From IMG/VR virus record IMGVR_UViG_3300044691_000539, positions 1 to 32,913 of that record: a DNA stretch of 32,913 nucleotides. One strand, given 5' to 3'. Source of the DNA: a virus. How positions within the stretch are numbered: the stretch's first letter is position 1; each line of letters opens with the position of its first letter. Shown here in pieces: positions 1 through 6,309 of the stretch. The position numbers were made by a program, and so were the translations under genes. The notes beneath the pieces are model-generated. The model did no database searches and was not told the DNA's origin. It saw only the letters and a list, made by a program, of their open reading frames with translations.

Positions 1-153
1 GGTGGCGGCGGTGGTGGTGGCGGCGGAGGCGGTGGCGGAGGCGGTGGCGGAGGCGGCGGAGGCGGTGGCGGAGGCGGTGGCGGAGGCGGTGGAGGTGGTG
101 GCGGAGGCGGTGGCGGAGGCGGAGGTGGTGGAGGCGGAGGCGGTGGTGGTGGC
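1..153 (+). repeat. GGTGGCGGAGGC-type short tandem repeat
   Basis: This stretch consists only of GGN triplets (51 in a row) built from imperfect copies of a 12-base unit GGTGGCGGAGGC with 6-base sub-units. In one frame it would be a run of glycines that ends at TGA 181-183. In the next frame it reads as Val-Ala-Glu-Ala repeats with every third base a G, and that frame stays open through the following non-repetitive coding sequence to 307. The plus strand is G-rich with runs of GG, so quadruplex formation and copy-number slippage are possible. The window edge cuts it. Confidence 0.9.
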
Positions 154-307
154 GCGCCTAGCCCTACGTCCGACGCTCGATGAAGCCTGGGCCGCATCGG
201 TCGCCGTCCTGGACGACGCGATGAAGATCGGCCGTCAGCCTGAAGCCGTCGATCTTGCCGACATCAAGCTGCGCTTCGACACCGTCCGTCAGAAGGTCTC
301 TGCGTGA
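2..307 (+). CDS. C-terminal end of an Ala/Glu/Val-repeat protein (partial)
   Basis: Only the C-terminal part of the gene is in the window. The first ~50 codons are a low-complexity Val-Ala-Glu-Ala repeat. They are followed by about 50 ordinary residues (TLDEAW...DTVRQKVSA) that look helical and charged. Third positions in the non-repeat part are nearly all G or C, which supports this frame as coding. The stop (TGA 305-307) overlaps the next ATG (307) as TGATG, so it belongs to the downstream operon. I do not recognise the family. If the repeat is instead translated as polyglycine, a one-base frame change inside the repeat would be needed to reach this C-terminus, so a sequencing or assembly slip in the repeat is an alternative. 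Confidence 0.5.
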   Translation: MAAVVVAAEAVAEAVAEAAEAVAEAVAEAVEVVAEAVAEAEVVEAEAVVVARLALRPTLDEAWAASVAVLDDAMKIGRQPEAVDLADIKLRFDTVRQKVSA

Positions 308-915
308 TGGGGGCCTGGGGCCCCGGCGAGCTCGTAGCCTCCGGTCTCGCTGCGCCGGGGCCCCAGGCTGCTCGTGCGTGCAATCCCGATCCGTTTGCGC
401 GCGACCTGTTTTCCGAGGGCGCCCCTTGGAAGGCGGTCTCCCTCTGGCAGCCGTGGGCGTCCCTGATCGCGCGCGGGGTCAAGACTTGGATCACGCCCCT
501 TTGGGAACATCCCTACCGCGGGCCGATCGCCATCCACGCCGCGCGCATTCTCGACGTCGCCAGCTCGCCGGACGATCTGTGCATGTCGGCGCTGGGCGTC
601 ACCTGGACGTCGGACCTGCCCCACAGCGCCGTGGTGGCCGTCGCCGACCTGGTGGAGATCCTGCCGGCGCCGGACGTCGTTCCTCGCCTGACACACGCCG
701 ATCGGGCCGCCGGCAACTTCGCGCGGGGCCGTCACGCCTGGCTGCTGGCCAACGTCCGTGCCCTTCGTCGGCCGATCCCCACGCCGGGGCGGCAGGGCTT
801 GTTCAACTGGCATGCGCCGGAGGACCTATACGTCCGTCTCGGCCCGGTTCTCGACACCCTGGCGCTGAGCCATCAGATCGGCTGGGGGCGCATGAAGCGG
901 GTGCTCGATGCGTGA
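307..915 (+). CDS. ASCH (PUA-like) domain protein
   Basis: A protein of about 202 residues. After a ~40-residue N-terminal extension it shows the ASCH/PUA-like start (WKAVSLWQPWASLIARGVKT), then YRGPIAIHAA, a central VVAVADLVEI strand and a C-terminal QGLFNW segment. This pattern fits phage ASCH-domain proteins. ASCH domains are small beta-barrels related to PUA domains, thought to bind RNA or modified nucleotides; one bacterial member is an N4-acetylcytidine amidohydrolase. The exact substrate here is unknown. ATG 307 overlaps the upstream stop, so translation is probably coupled. The long extension before the first ASCH strand is unusual and hints that the domain could also be started internally, but no better start is obvious. 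Confidence 0.75.
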   Translation: MGAWGPGELVASGLAAPGPQAARACNPDPFARDLFSEGAPWKAVSLWQPWASLIARGVKTWITPLWEHPYRGPIAIHAARILDVASSPDDLCMSALGVTWTSDLPHSAVVAVADLVEILPAPDVVPRLTHADRAAGNFARGRHAWLLANVRALRRPIPTPGRQGLFNWHAPEDLYVRLGPVLDTLALSHQIGWGRMKRVLDA

Positions 916-924
916 GGCCGCGAC

Positions 925-1512
925 GTGACCCAGCGCTTTCCCCTAGCCTGGCCGGCCGGCAAGCCGCGGACCGGGTCGCTCTATCGTAAGCGCGGCGCCT
1001 TCAAGGCGGATGGGCGGAACATCACGGTCGACCGCGCCTTCCAGCGGATCGACTACGAACTCGACCGGATCGGCGGCAAAAACCCGTTGGTCTCCTCCAA
1101 TGTCGAGCTGCGTGTGGATGGCCGGCCGAGAATGGATCGCTCGCCGCCCAGCGACCCGGGGGTCTGCCTTTACTTCGACCTGGGCGGCAAGCCGCATGCC
1201 CTGGCCTGCGACGCCTACGAGACCGTCGCTCAGAACCTCGCCGCGATCGCCGCCCACCTCGAGGCGACGCGCGCGATCTCCCGACATGGCGTCGCAACGG
1301 CCGCGGAGATGTTCACGGCGTTCGTTGCGCTGCCCCAGCCCAAGACCTGGCGAGAGATCTTCGGGCTGTCAGCCCGCGCCAGAATGGTCGACGTCGAGGA
1401 CGCATGGCGGCGGCTGGCCGCCTCCAACCATCCAGACCGCGGCGGTTCGCACGCCCTGATGGCTGAACTCAACGCGGCGCGCGACGCCGCCCGAAAGGAG
1501 CTTGGATCATGA
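925..1512 (+). CDS. J-domain-like phage protein
   Basis: 195 residues from a GTG start, preceded by GAGG at 914-917. The C-terminal ~55 residues (about 140-195) look like a J domain. They have WREIFGL, a helix AWRRLAASNHPDRGG with the diagnostic His-Pro-Asp motif at residues 169-171, and a final helix ELNAARDAARKEL. J domains recruit and stimulate Hsp70/DnaK ATPase. Phage-encoded ones are thought to redirect the host chaperone during replication or head assembly. The N-terminal ~120 residues resemble the body of many alphaproteobacterial phage J proteins (RNITVDRAFQRI) but have no function I can name. The stop overlaps the next ATG (1509) as ATGA. Confidence 0.75.
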   Translation: MTQRFPLAWPAGKPRTGSLYRKRGAFKADGRNITVDRAFQRIDYELDRIGGKNPLVSSNVELRVDGRPRMDRSPPSDPGVCLYFDLGGKPHALACDAYETVAQNLAAIAAHLEATRAISRHGVATAAEMFTAFVALPQPKTWREIFGLSARARMVDVEDAWRRLAASNHPDRGGSHALMAELNAARDAARKELGS

Positions 1513-1616
1513 ACGCCGGCGCACGCCGTGATGATGCGTTTGCTCAGGCCTGCAGCGCCGCCGGCGGCTTTCAGGTCTTGTCGCCCCCCCCCCCGTTCCT
1601 CTGGAGGGTGGGGTGA
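1509..1616 (+). CDS. 35-residue ORF with C11 tract, possible 5' part of next gene
   Basis: A 35-codon frame starts at an ATG that overlaps the stop of the J-domain gene (ATGA) and ends at TGA 1614-1616, overlapping the GTG start of the next gene. Overlap at both ends matches the operon's style, so it is probably translated. It carries four proline codons inside an 11-C homopolymer (1584-1594). Adding one C, or losing two, would place the frame directly into the ParB-like gene. It may therefore be either a true micro-protein or the displaced N-terminus of that protein. The family is unknown. Confidence 0.45.
   Translation: MNAGARRDDAFAQACSAAGGFQVLSPPPPFLWRVG
1584..1594 (+). repeat. C11 homopolymer
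   Basis: Eleven consecutive C residues lie inside the small ORF at 1509-1616 and just before the ribosome-binding site (GGAGG, 1603-1607) of the ParB-like gene. Runs this long are prone to polymerase slippage, to transcriptional slippage and to sequencing error. Confidence 0.95.
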
Positions 1617-2509
1617 GCTTCGCGCGCGAACTCGCACCATTGCCCATCCTCGGATCCGGCCTGGAGAGCATCCTGCGTCCTATCGCGGCGCTGGCCACCG
1701 CAGGCCTCACTCCGGGCCTTGTGGAGTCGGCCACTCCAATCTTCGAATGGGTCGCGCCCACGGTCCTGAAGGTCGACGAAAGCTATCAGCGCCACCTGTC
1801 GGACCGCTCGCTGGCGCTGATCCGCAAGATCGTCACGCAATGGGATTGGCGGCGCTTCAAGCCACCGGTTGTGGCCCGGATGGGCGAGGACCTTGTCGTG
1901 GTTGATGGGCAGCACACCGCGATCGCCGCCGCCTCGCATCCTGACGTCGCTCAGATCCCGATCATGATCATCCTGGCTGAAGCGCGCGCAGACCAGGCGC
2001 AGGCTTTCGTCGGCCACAATCGCGATCGCCTCAACATCACGCCGATGCAGCTGCACTTCGCAGCGCTGGCCAGCGGTGAAGAGGACGCGCTGACCATCGA
2101 CCAGGTCACCGAGCGCGCCGGCGTCCGGATCCTGCGCTGCACTCCTGCCGGCGGGATCTTCAAGCCACGCGAGACGGTGGCGGTGAACGCTATCGCCGCT
2201 CTCATCAATCGCCGCGGCGCCCAAAAGGCCCGCATCGTGCTGCAGATCCTCGCCGAGGCCGAGGCCGCGCCCGTCGCATCCAGCCAGGTTAAGGCCGTCG
2301 AGATGTTGCTGCACGACGGCGAGTACCGTGGCCAGGTCGAGCCGGCGGACATCGTGTCGGCGCTGCGGACGTGGGGCCTTGGCGCGGCTGAACAGGAGGC
2401 TCGAGTCTTCGCTGCCGCCCACAACGTGCAGATCTGGCGGGCATTCGGTGTCGTGGTCTTCAAGCAGGCTCGGCGCCATGCCCGGCGCCGGAGCGGCGCG
2501 GGCGCGTGA
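1613..2509 (+). CDS. ParB/sulfiredoxin-fold (DGQHT) protein
   Basis: 298 residues from GTG 1613, with GGAGG six bases upstream. Residues ~50-110 show a ParB N-terminal/sulfiredoxin-like core: VLKVDESYQR, then RFKPPVVARM and VVVDGQHT at 95-102. The DGQHT signature is typical of phage and plasmid ParB-like/DGQHR proteins, some of which have nuclease or nucleotide-binding activity. The remaining ~190 residues are helical (QAFVGHNRDRLNITPMQLHFA) and resemble the partner domain seen in such phage proteins. No ParB helix-turn-helix is obvious. It is more likely a nuclease-like or replication-associated protein than a partition protein. Its stop overlaps the next start (TGATG at 2507-2511). Confidence 0.7.
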   Translation: MSFARELAPLPILGSGLESILRPIAALATAGLTPGLVESATPIFEWVAPTVLKVDESYQRHLSDRSLALIRKIVTQWDWRRFKPPVVARMGEDLVVVDGQHTAIAAASHPDVAQIPIMIILAEARADQAQAFVGHNRDRLNITPMQLHFAALASGEEDALTIDQVTERAGVRILRCTPAGGIFKPRETVAVNAIAALINRRGAQKARIVLQILAEAEAAPVASSQVKAVEMLLHDGEYRGQVEPADIVSALRTWGLGAAEQEARVFAAAHNVQIWRAFGVVVFKQARRHARRRSGAGA

Positions 2510-2817
2510 TGGCCACTGACGACGAGCGCCTGATGAACCTGCGCGGGGACCTCCTTCAGGCGTGCCATCGTGGCCTGCTGGACGGGTGCACGCTCGTCGA
2601 CACGCTCTCCTGCTTTGGCGCCGTGATCGCGGAGATGGCGATCGCCGGCGGCTTTGAGGACGTCACGCCGGTCCTCATCGCGGTCAGCGGCGCAGCCCGA
2701 GGCTGTTTCCCTGAGGCGCGGCGCAGGGCGATGCGCGGCGTGGAAGGGCGTGAACGCGCCCGATCGGAATCCGAGGTCTACCGCTCCGGCGTGGCGCGGC
2801 TCAGGGGTGTCCGATGA
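2509..2817 (+). CDS. hypothetical operon protein, 102 aa
   Basis: ATG 2509 overlaps the upstream stop; an in-frame GTG one codon earlier is the other choice. The protein is mostly helical: an acidic start, a middle segment CTLVDTLSCFGAVIAEMAIA that could pack as an amphipathic helix, and an Arg-rich C-terminus (RRRAMRGVEGRERARSE). No catalytic motif or membrane segment is clear, and I do not recognise the family. Its place in an unbroken overlap chain with the next gene (ATGA at 2814) is the main support that it is expressed. Confidence 0.6.
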   Translation: MATDDERLMNLRGDLLQACHRGLLDGCTLVDTLSCFGAVIAEMAIAGGFEDVTPVLIAVSGAARGCFPEARRRAMRGVEGRERARSESEVYRSGVARLRGVR

Positions 2818-3065
2818 ACGAGGCCGGCCGTATTGCGCAGGGCGGGACCAACCAGGGAACCTGGGATCTGCCCTTCGAGCTGGCCATCGCCTGCTCGAGT
2901 TCGGTGTTCACCGGCGTGGTGCGCGATCGCGCACGGCGAGGGATCTTCCCGGTCGGGCCGGCCAAGGTCACCGCCCATGGCCGCCAGCTGGTGGCCAGCG
3001 TCCCCTACGCCCACGGCGACGTCTTCTTCGCTCTAGACGTCGAGCTGCAGGCGCTCCGGCCGTGA
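2814..3065 (+). CDS. hypothetical operon protein, 83 aa
   Basis: Begins in an ATGA overlap with the upstream gene and ends in a GTGA overlap with the next. It looks like a small beta-rich domain (FTGVVRDRARRGIF, KVTAHGRQLVASVPY, GDVFFALDVELQAL). No known signature is seen. The alternating hydrophobic pattern and G/C-rich third positions support a real, folded product. Confidence 0.6.
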   Translation: MNEAGRIAQGGTNQGTWDLPFELAIACSSSVFTGVVRDRARRGIFPVGPAKVTAHGRQLVASVPYAHGDVFFALDVELQALRP

Positions 3066-3319
3066 CGGAGTGGTCGAAGCTCGCCCGCGCGACGATCGCC
3101 CGCGTCCACGCGGAGTTGCCGAAGGACGCGACGCTCACGCAGCGCAAGCGGGCGGTCGACGCCGCCTACCCGTTTAGCGTTCGCGAGATGTGGCCCTACA
3201 AGGCCTGGCTCAAGGCGCGGAAGGCCTACCTCGTGCAGTACGGCTACGGCCCGCCGCTTCCGCTCACGGCGCTGGACCTGCTTCCCCGAGATCCCGTCAC
3301 CGGAAGGCCGGTGATCTGA
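3062..3319 (+). CDS. hypothetical phage protein, 85 aa
   Basis: Chosen start is GTG 3062, overlapping the upstream stop as GTGA; longer in-frame extensions upstream are out of keeping with the operon. The sequence (TEWSKLARATIARVHAELP, then VREMWPYKAWLKARKAYLVQYGYG) resembles small basic proteins often found near the ends of early operons in alphaproteobacterial phages. It is probably an all-helical nucleic-acid-associated protein, but no function is established. The stop is directly followed by the next ATG (3320). Confidence 0.6.
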   Translation: MTEWSKLARATIARVHAELPKDATLTQRKRAVDAAYPFSVREMWPYKAWLKARKAYLVQYGYGPPLPLTALDLLPRDPVTGRPVI

Positions 3320-3574
3320 ATGGCCTGCACCGTCGTCACCCTGCCGACTGGCGGCCGAGCGATCGTCTGCGGCGCCCGGCGCGCCAAACCGCACTGCGGC
3401 TGCGGCGCGCCGGCCGGGCTGCTGTGTGACTGGAAGGTCGGCCCTGGAAAGGCGACCTGCGATAAGCCGATCTGCGCGGCCTGTTCGGTTAGCCCGGCGC
3501 CCGGCAAGGATCTTTGCCTGATCCATGCCGCGGATTGGGAGGCCTGGAGAGCAAATCGGGCGACGAGGACATGA
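3320..3574 (+). CDS. Cys-rich putative zinc-binding protein, 84 aa
   Basis: Starts immediately after the previous stop and ends in an ATGA overlap with the excisionase-like gene. It has nine cysteines in 84 residues plus histidines, arranged as HCGCG, LLCDW, ATCDKPICAAC and DLCLIHAADW. This spacing fits one or two zinc-binding knuckles. Similar small Cys-rich proteins occur in phage early operons and are assumed to bind nucleic acid or protein. Zinc binding is inferred from the cysteine pattern only. Confidence 0.65.
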   Translation: MACTVVTLPTGGRAIVCGARRAKPHCGCGAPAGLLCDWKVGPGKATCDKPICAACSVSPAPGKDLCLIHAADWEAWRANRATRT

Positions 3575-3816
3575 GCGCCGCGTGGCCTCGCCTCATGCGC
3601 ACCCCGACAGCCCGGCGCTATCTCGACGGCCTGGATCCGCTGCTCGAGTTCGGCGCCACGCCGCAGTTCCACAAGGGCGAGCCCTACTTCGATCGGGCCG
3701 AGCTCGACCGCCTGGTCGACGGCGCGCGGGAATCCTCCCCTCCTATGGGCGATGATCCCGACTCCGCGCTCGCCAACTGGATCGAGAGCCATGGCGCCGC
3801 TGAACGGCGTCCATAG
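3571..3816 (+). CDS. excisionase-like small DNA-binding protein
   Basis: Start ATG 3571 was chosen for the ATGA overlap, giving 81 residues. The segment RTPTARRYLDGLDPLLEFGATPQFHKGEPYFDRAELDRLVD reads as a MerR/excisionase-type winged helix: an N-terminal helix, a turn, then a basic-aromatic wing and a final helix after YFDRAELDRLV. It lies immediately upstream of the integrase and overlaps it by 26 bases, the usual position for a recombination directionality factor. Role as excisionase is inferred from position and fold pattern; it could equally regulate the operon. Confidence 0.6.
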   Translation: MSAAWPRLMRTPTARRYLDGLDPLLEFGATPQFHKGEPYFDRAELDRLVDGARESSPPMGDDPDSALANWIESHGAAERRP

Positions 3817-4903
3817 GGTCAGGAAGACCAACCGCAGCGGGCGCGCCGAGTATTGGTACGCCTGGCGCGGCGGGCCTTGCATCCTGGCGGAGAGCGCCAC
3901 GACTGACAGGATCCTGGACCTGAAGGTCAGCGCGGCCGCCGCCGACGCCGGCCGGCGCTACTTCGAGATCCAGGAGGCGCGCAAGTCGGCGCCCAAGGAC
4001 ACCGTCCTCGAGCTCGCCAAGCAATGGCAGGCGAGTCCGGAGTTCAAGCAGGGTCTGTCGGCCAGGACGCAGAAGGATTACCGCCGCGCCCTCGCCATCG
4101 TCGAGGTCGACCTCGGGACCATGCCGATGAAGGCGCTGAAGGCCGACGGCGCCCGCGCCGCCCTATTGGCCTGGCGCAACCGCTACGCGGCGACGCCGGC
4201 GAACGCTGACCAGTACGCCGGCGCGATGTCGAAGCTCCTGGGCTGGGCCCGCGACCAGGGGCTCACTTCGGCCGACCCAATGCGAGACTGGCCGTGGATC
4301 TATCACCCCGACAGGTCGGACATCGTCTGGAAGGCGGGAGAGATCGAGACTGTCTGCGCCGCCGCCGGCGGCGACCTGGACCTGCAGCTGGCGATCCTGC
4401 TGGCCGCCTATTCCGGCCTGCGCCAGTGCGACCTGATCAAGCTCACCTGGTCGGCCGTCGGCGAGAAGACGATCGTGCGCCGGACCAGCAAGCGCGGCCG
4501 CGTCGTACACATCCCGCGGACGCCGGCGGTCAACCAGGTGCTTGAGGCCTGCAAGGCATTCGCCGGCGGCGAGACGGATGAGAAGCTGGAGGCGCTTACC
4601 GTCCTCACCCGCAACGGCAAGCCCTGGAAGGCCACGACCCTGAACAAGGCCTGGAACAGCGCCAGGAAGCGCGCGATCGCCAAGCTCCCAAGCATCAAGG
4701 GAAAGCGCTGGCATGATCTGCGCGGGACCTACGCCACGTCGCTCCACCGCGACGGCTACGAGGACGACGAGGTCGACCGGATCATGGGCTGGAAGAAGGG
4801 CAACTCCGAGCAGACCCGCGCCGCCTACGTCGCCGGCGATGTCGTCGCCCACACCGCGATCGCCCGCGCCGCGCGTCGGGCGCAGGTCGCCCAAGCCGCC
4901 TGA
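3791..4903 (+). CDS. int: tyrosine recombinase (phage integrase)
   Basis: 370 residues from ATG 3791; an upstream in-frame ATG at 3752 would overlap the previous gene much more and adds unconserved sequence. The N-terminal ~175 residues hold an arm-binding/SAM-like region (SARTQKDYRRAL, then AMSKLLGWARDQG). The catalytic domain follows with R211 (GLRQCDLIKLTW), a lysine near 234, H308-x-x-R311 (RWHDLRGTYATSL), W334 in the second histidine position (GWKKGNSEQTR) and the nucleophile Y346. All expected residues are present, so it should be active. It would recombine the adjacent attP (core about 4998-5036) with the bacterial tRNA-Ser gene. It is the last gene of the plus-strand operon. Confidence 0.93.
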   Translation: MAPLNGVHRVRKTNRSGRAEYWYAWRGGPCILAESATTDRILDLKVSAAAADAGRRYFEIQEARKSAPKDTVLELAKQWQASPEFKQGLSARTQKDYRRALAIVEVDLGTMPMKALKADGARAALLAWRNRYAATPANADQYAGAMSKLLGWARDQGLTSADPMRDWPWIYHPDRSDIVWKAGEIETVCAAAGGDLDLQLAILLAAYSGLRQCDLIKLTWSAVGEKTIVRRTSKRGRVVHIPRTPAVNQVLEACKAFAGGETDEKLEALTVLTRNGKPWKATTLNKAWNSARKRAIAKLPSIKGKRWHDLRGTYATSLHRDGYEDDEVDRIMGWKKGNSEQTRAAYVAGDVVAHTAIARAARRAQVAQAA

Positions 4904-4997
4904 CGGTTTACACCCCAACAGCTAAGTCTTTGAGATCGCTACAGGTGGAATTGAGCTGGTTTACAGCTAGGTCGTTGACGCTGCTGCACTGCGCTGT

Positions 4998-5036
4998 TTT
5001 AGCAAACCGTTGCCTTCAGCCACTCGGCCACGTCAC
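4998..5036 (-). other. attP core: 5' half of a tRNA-Ser(GCU) gene
   Basis: Read on the minus strand, this segment gives a tRNA-Ser start: GGTGACG acceptor strand, the D-arm GGCCGAGTGGCTGAAGGC, then an anticodon 5' stem ACGGT and loop TTGCTAA with anticodon GCT. The match stops just after the loop; no 3' anticodon stem, variable arm or T-loop (GGTTCGAATCC) follows. It is therefore a tRNA fragment, not a working gene, as expected for a phage attachment core that is identical to part of the host target. Confidence 0.78.
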
Positions 5037-5047
5037 CTTGTTGAAAA

Positions 5048-5066
5048 CGCTCCGGTATTCGGAGCG
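5048..5066 (+). other. hairpin downstream of attP core
   Basis: Perfect 7-base arms CGCTCCG/CGGAGCG enclose the loop GTATT. There is no T-run after it, so it is a poor intrinsic terminator. It may end integrase-operon transcription weakly or be part of the attP architecture. Confidence 0.45.
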
Positions 5067-5236
5067 CCCTCTATCCCAGTTTACAGCCGGTTTACAATCG
5101 GCCCCCGCTGGGACCGCGCGGTTTCTAGCTGAGCTAGCGGCGGGCGCCTAGGCCTCTCGCCACGCGGCGCCGCGAATCACAAACCGAAGGGCCCGGCTGC
5201 AAGTTCTCGTCTTGTTCTCTTCGAGCTCGGAGAGAT

Positions 5237-5455
5237 ATGTCTGGCGGCATGGCCAATCGTTTCCCGCCGCCCTGGACCGTCCGCCACAACGACGACGCCT
5301 ATTGGGTCGAGACCGCCAACGGGATCCGGTTCGCCTACATCTACTTCCGCGACCCGCCGGTCGTGGGCACCGGTCCCGAGCGTCCGACGCGGGACGAGGC
5401 GCGGCGGATCGCGGCGAACATCGCCAGGCTGCCCGAGCTCCTGAAGAAGCCCTGA
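5237..5455 (+). CDS. conserved small alphaproteobacterial protein, 72 aa
   Basis: ATG 5237 has GGAGAG about eight bases upstream; an in-frame ATG at 5249 (MANRFPPPW) is an alternative. The pattern (RFPPPWTVRHNDDAYWVE...RFAYIYFRDP...TRDEARRIAANIARLPELL) belongs to a small protein type that is abundant in Rhizobiales and Caulobacterales chromosomes and their mobile elements. No function is known to me. It stands alone between attP and a convergent gene. Because the family is common in host genomes, it may be cargo picked up near the attachment site. Confidence 0.75.
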   Translation: MSGGMANRFPPPWTVRHNDDAYWVETANGIRFAYIYFRDPPVVGTGPERPTRDEARRIAANIARLPELLKKP

Positions 5456-5459
5456 TACG

Positions 5460-5483
5460 AAAAAAGCGCCCCCGGCCGGAGCC
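5460..5483 (-). terminator. possible intrinsic terminator for the endonuclease gene
   Basis: Reading the minus strand, a G+C-rich hairpin around GCTCCGGCCGGGGGC (5482-5468) is followed by CGC and six T residues (5465-5460). It lies beyond the stop of the minus-strand gene at 5537 and just after the stop of the plus-strand gene at 5455, so it is well placed between convergent genes. The stem contains a G-T pair, so strength is uncertain. Confidence 0.5.
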
Positions 5484-5536
5484 AGGGACGCAGGGGTGGC
5501 GGTGCACTTTGGTGCTTGGTCAGCAGCTGGTGACGA

Positions 5537-6061
5537 TCAGCTCCTGGGCCTTCTGGCATAGGGCCGCTTGTTGGGCGCCCGGGATCGCCGATTTCGCGCT
5601 TGAACGAGCGGCGTTGCCCATCGGCAGTTTCCGGGCTCGTAGTTACCTTCGTTGTCGCGTCGATCGAGCGTCGTGCCGACGGGTCGCTCGCCCATGTCCT
5701 CGAAGAACGCCTCGAAGCTCTCTTGCCAGCGCAGGCAGACCTGGATGCCGCGGCCGCCCCAGCGCTCGAAGTGCGGCGACTTGGGATTGAGGCAGCGGTC
5801 TTTCATGGATTGCCACGAGCGGTAAGCACCGGCGCGCTTGGATTTGCCGTGCTTGCGCATTCGCCGGGACACGTCGTCACGGTGAAGACAGCCGCAGCTC
5901 TGAGTGTTGCCGCATCTGACGTTCGCGCCAACCGCCACGATGCTATCACCGCAGTCACACACGAAGAGCCACTTGGCTTGGCCCCTCACCGTGCGGCCGG
6001 CGAGAGAAACGCCGACCAGCCGGCCGTATCTCAGGCCAGTCATGTCGATCAGCGCACTCAC
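5537..6061 (-). CDS. HNH/AP2-like homing-type endonuclease
   Basis: 174 residues if started at GTG 6061, which overlaps the upstream stop as GTGA; ATG 6043 (MTGLRYGRL) is a good alternative. The order is [10 protein letters not shown], a four-Cys zinc ribbon (FVCDCG ... TQSCGCL), then [46 protein letters not shown] and [20 protein letters not shown]. This combination is typical of phage DNA-binding HNH/AP2-like proteins that behave as free-standing homing endonucleases. The C-terminal Arg-rich tail could bind DNA. Such genes are common selfish passengers in phages; a function for the phage itself is not shown. Confidence 0.72.
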   Translation of the reverse strand: MSALIDMTGLRYGRLVGVSLAGRTVRGQAKWLFVCDCGDSIVAVGANVRCGNTQSCGCLHRDDVSRRMRKHGKSKRAGAYRSWQSMKDRCLNPKSPHFERWGGRGIQVCLRWQESFEAFFEDMGERPVGTTLDRRDNEGNYEPGNCRWATPLVQARNRRSRAPNKRPYARRPRS

Positions 6062-6282
6062 CGAAAGGTGGGCGGAGCCGGGCCCGATTCGGCCAGGGCC
6101 TTGGCCGCGTCGACTAGGCCCTCCCACGCCACCCTACGAACGCAGACCCAAATCTTGTCGGGGGGAGCTGCTGGAAGTGTAACCGTCGCGGCCTGGAGGG
6201 CAGCCGCCGGGGTCGCGGCGAGAAGAGGTGCTGCGAACAGGGCGCGGCGAAGCATGCTAGAAGGGCGGTCAGCCTGGTCCAT
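6058..6282 (-). CDS. small secreted protein, 74 aa
   Basis: Start ATG 6282 has AGGAG eight bases upstream. After a short charged N-terminus there is a signal-peptide-like segment [20 protein letters not shown] with an Ala-rich cleavage region. The ~40-residue mature part ([24 protein letters not shown]) is unknown. It overlaps the endonuclease gene by GTGA. A second in-frame ATG lies just before the hydrophobic stretch. It is probably exported to the periplasm; a role in superinfection exclusion or lysis is possible but unsupported. Confidence 0.5.
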   Translation of the reverse strand: MDQADRPSSMLRRALFAAPLLAATPAAALQAATVTLPAAPPDKIWVCVRRVAWEGLVDAAKALAESGPAPPTFR

Positions 6283-6309
6283 GTCGATCTCCTGGATCGT
6301 AGGGTCGGG

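Larger units (their letters stand above)
4905..5096 (+). other. attP region with four arm-type repeats
   Basis: This lies in the only non-coding stretch over 300 bases (4904-5236). An eight-base direct repeat, GGTTTACA (one copy AGTTTACA), occurs at 4905-4912, 4958-4965, 5078-5085 and 5089-5096. All copies have the same orientation, two on each side of the tRNA-like core at 4998-5036. This is the layout expected for integrase arm-binding sites on the P and P' arms. The site starts two bases after the integrase stop. Assignment as arm sites is inference from repetition and position. Confidence 0.7.

Noticed and set aside
1-183. Polyglycine protein ending GAPSPTSDAR
   Set aside because: The frame closes at 181-183 and uses many GGT/GGA codons unlike the rest, whereas the neighbouring frame has G-ending codons and runs on to an operon-style overlap. 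Kept only as an alternative.
4998-5036. A functional tRNA-Ser gene
   Set aside because: Only the 5' half is present; the 3' anticodon stem, variable arm, T arm and acceptor 3' strand are missing.
5125-5137. Short CTAGCT/AGCTAG palindrome near the attP region
   Set aside because: Only six-base arms, outside the arm repeats, with no other support for a binding or crossover site.
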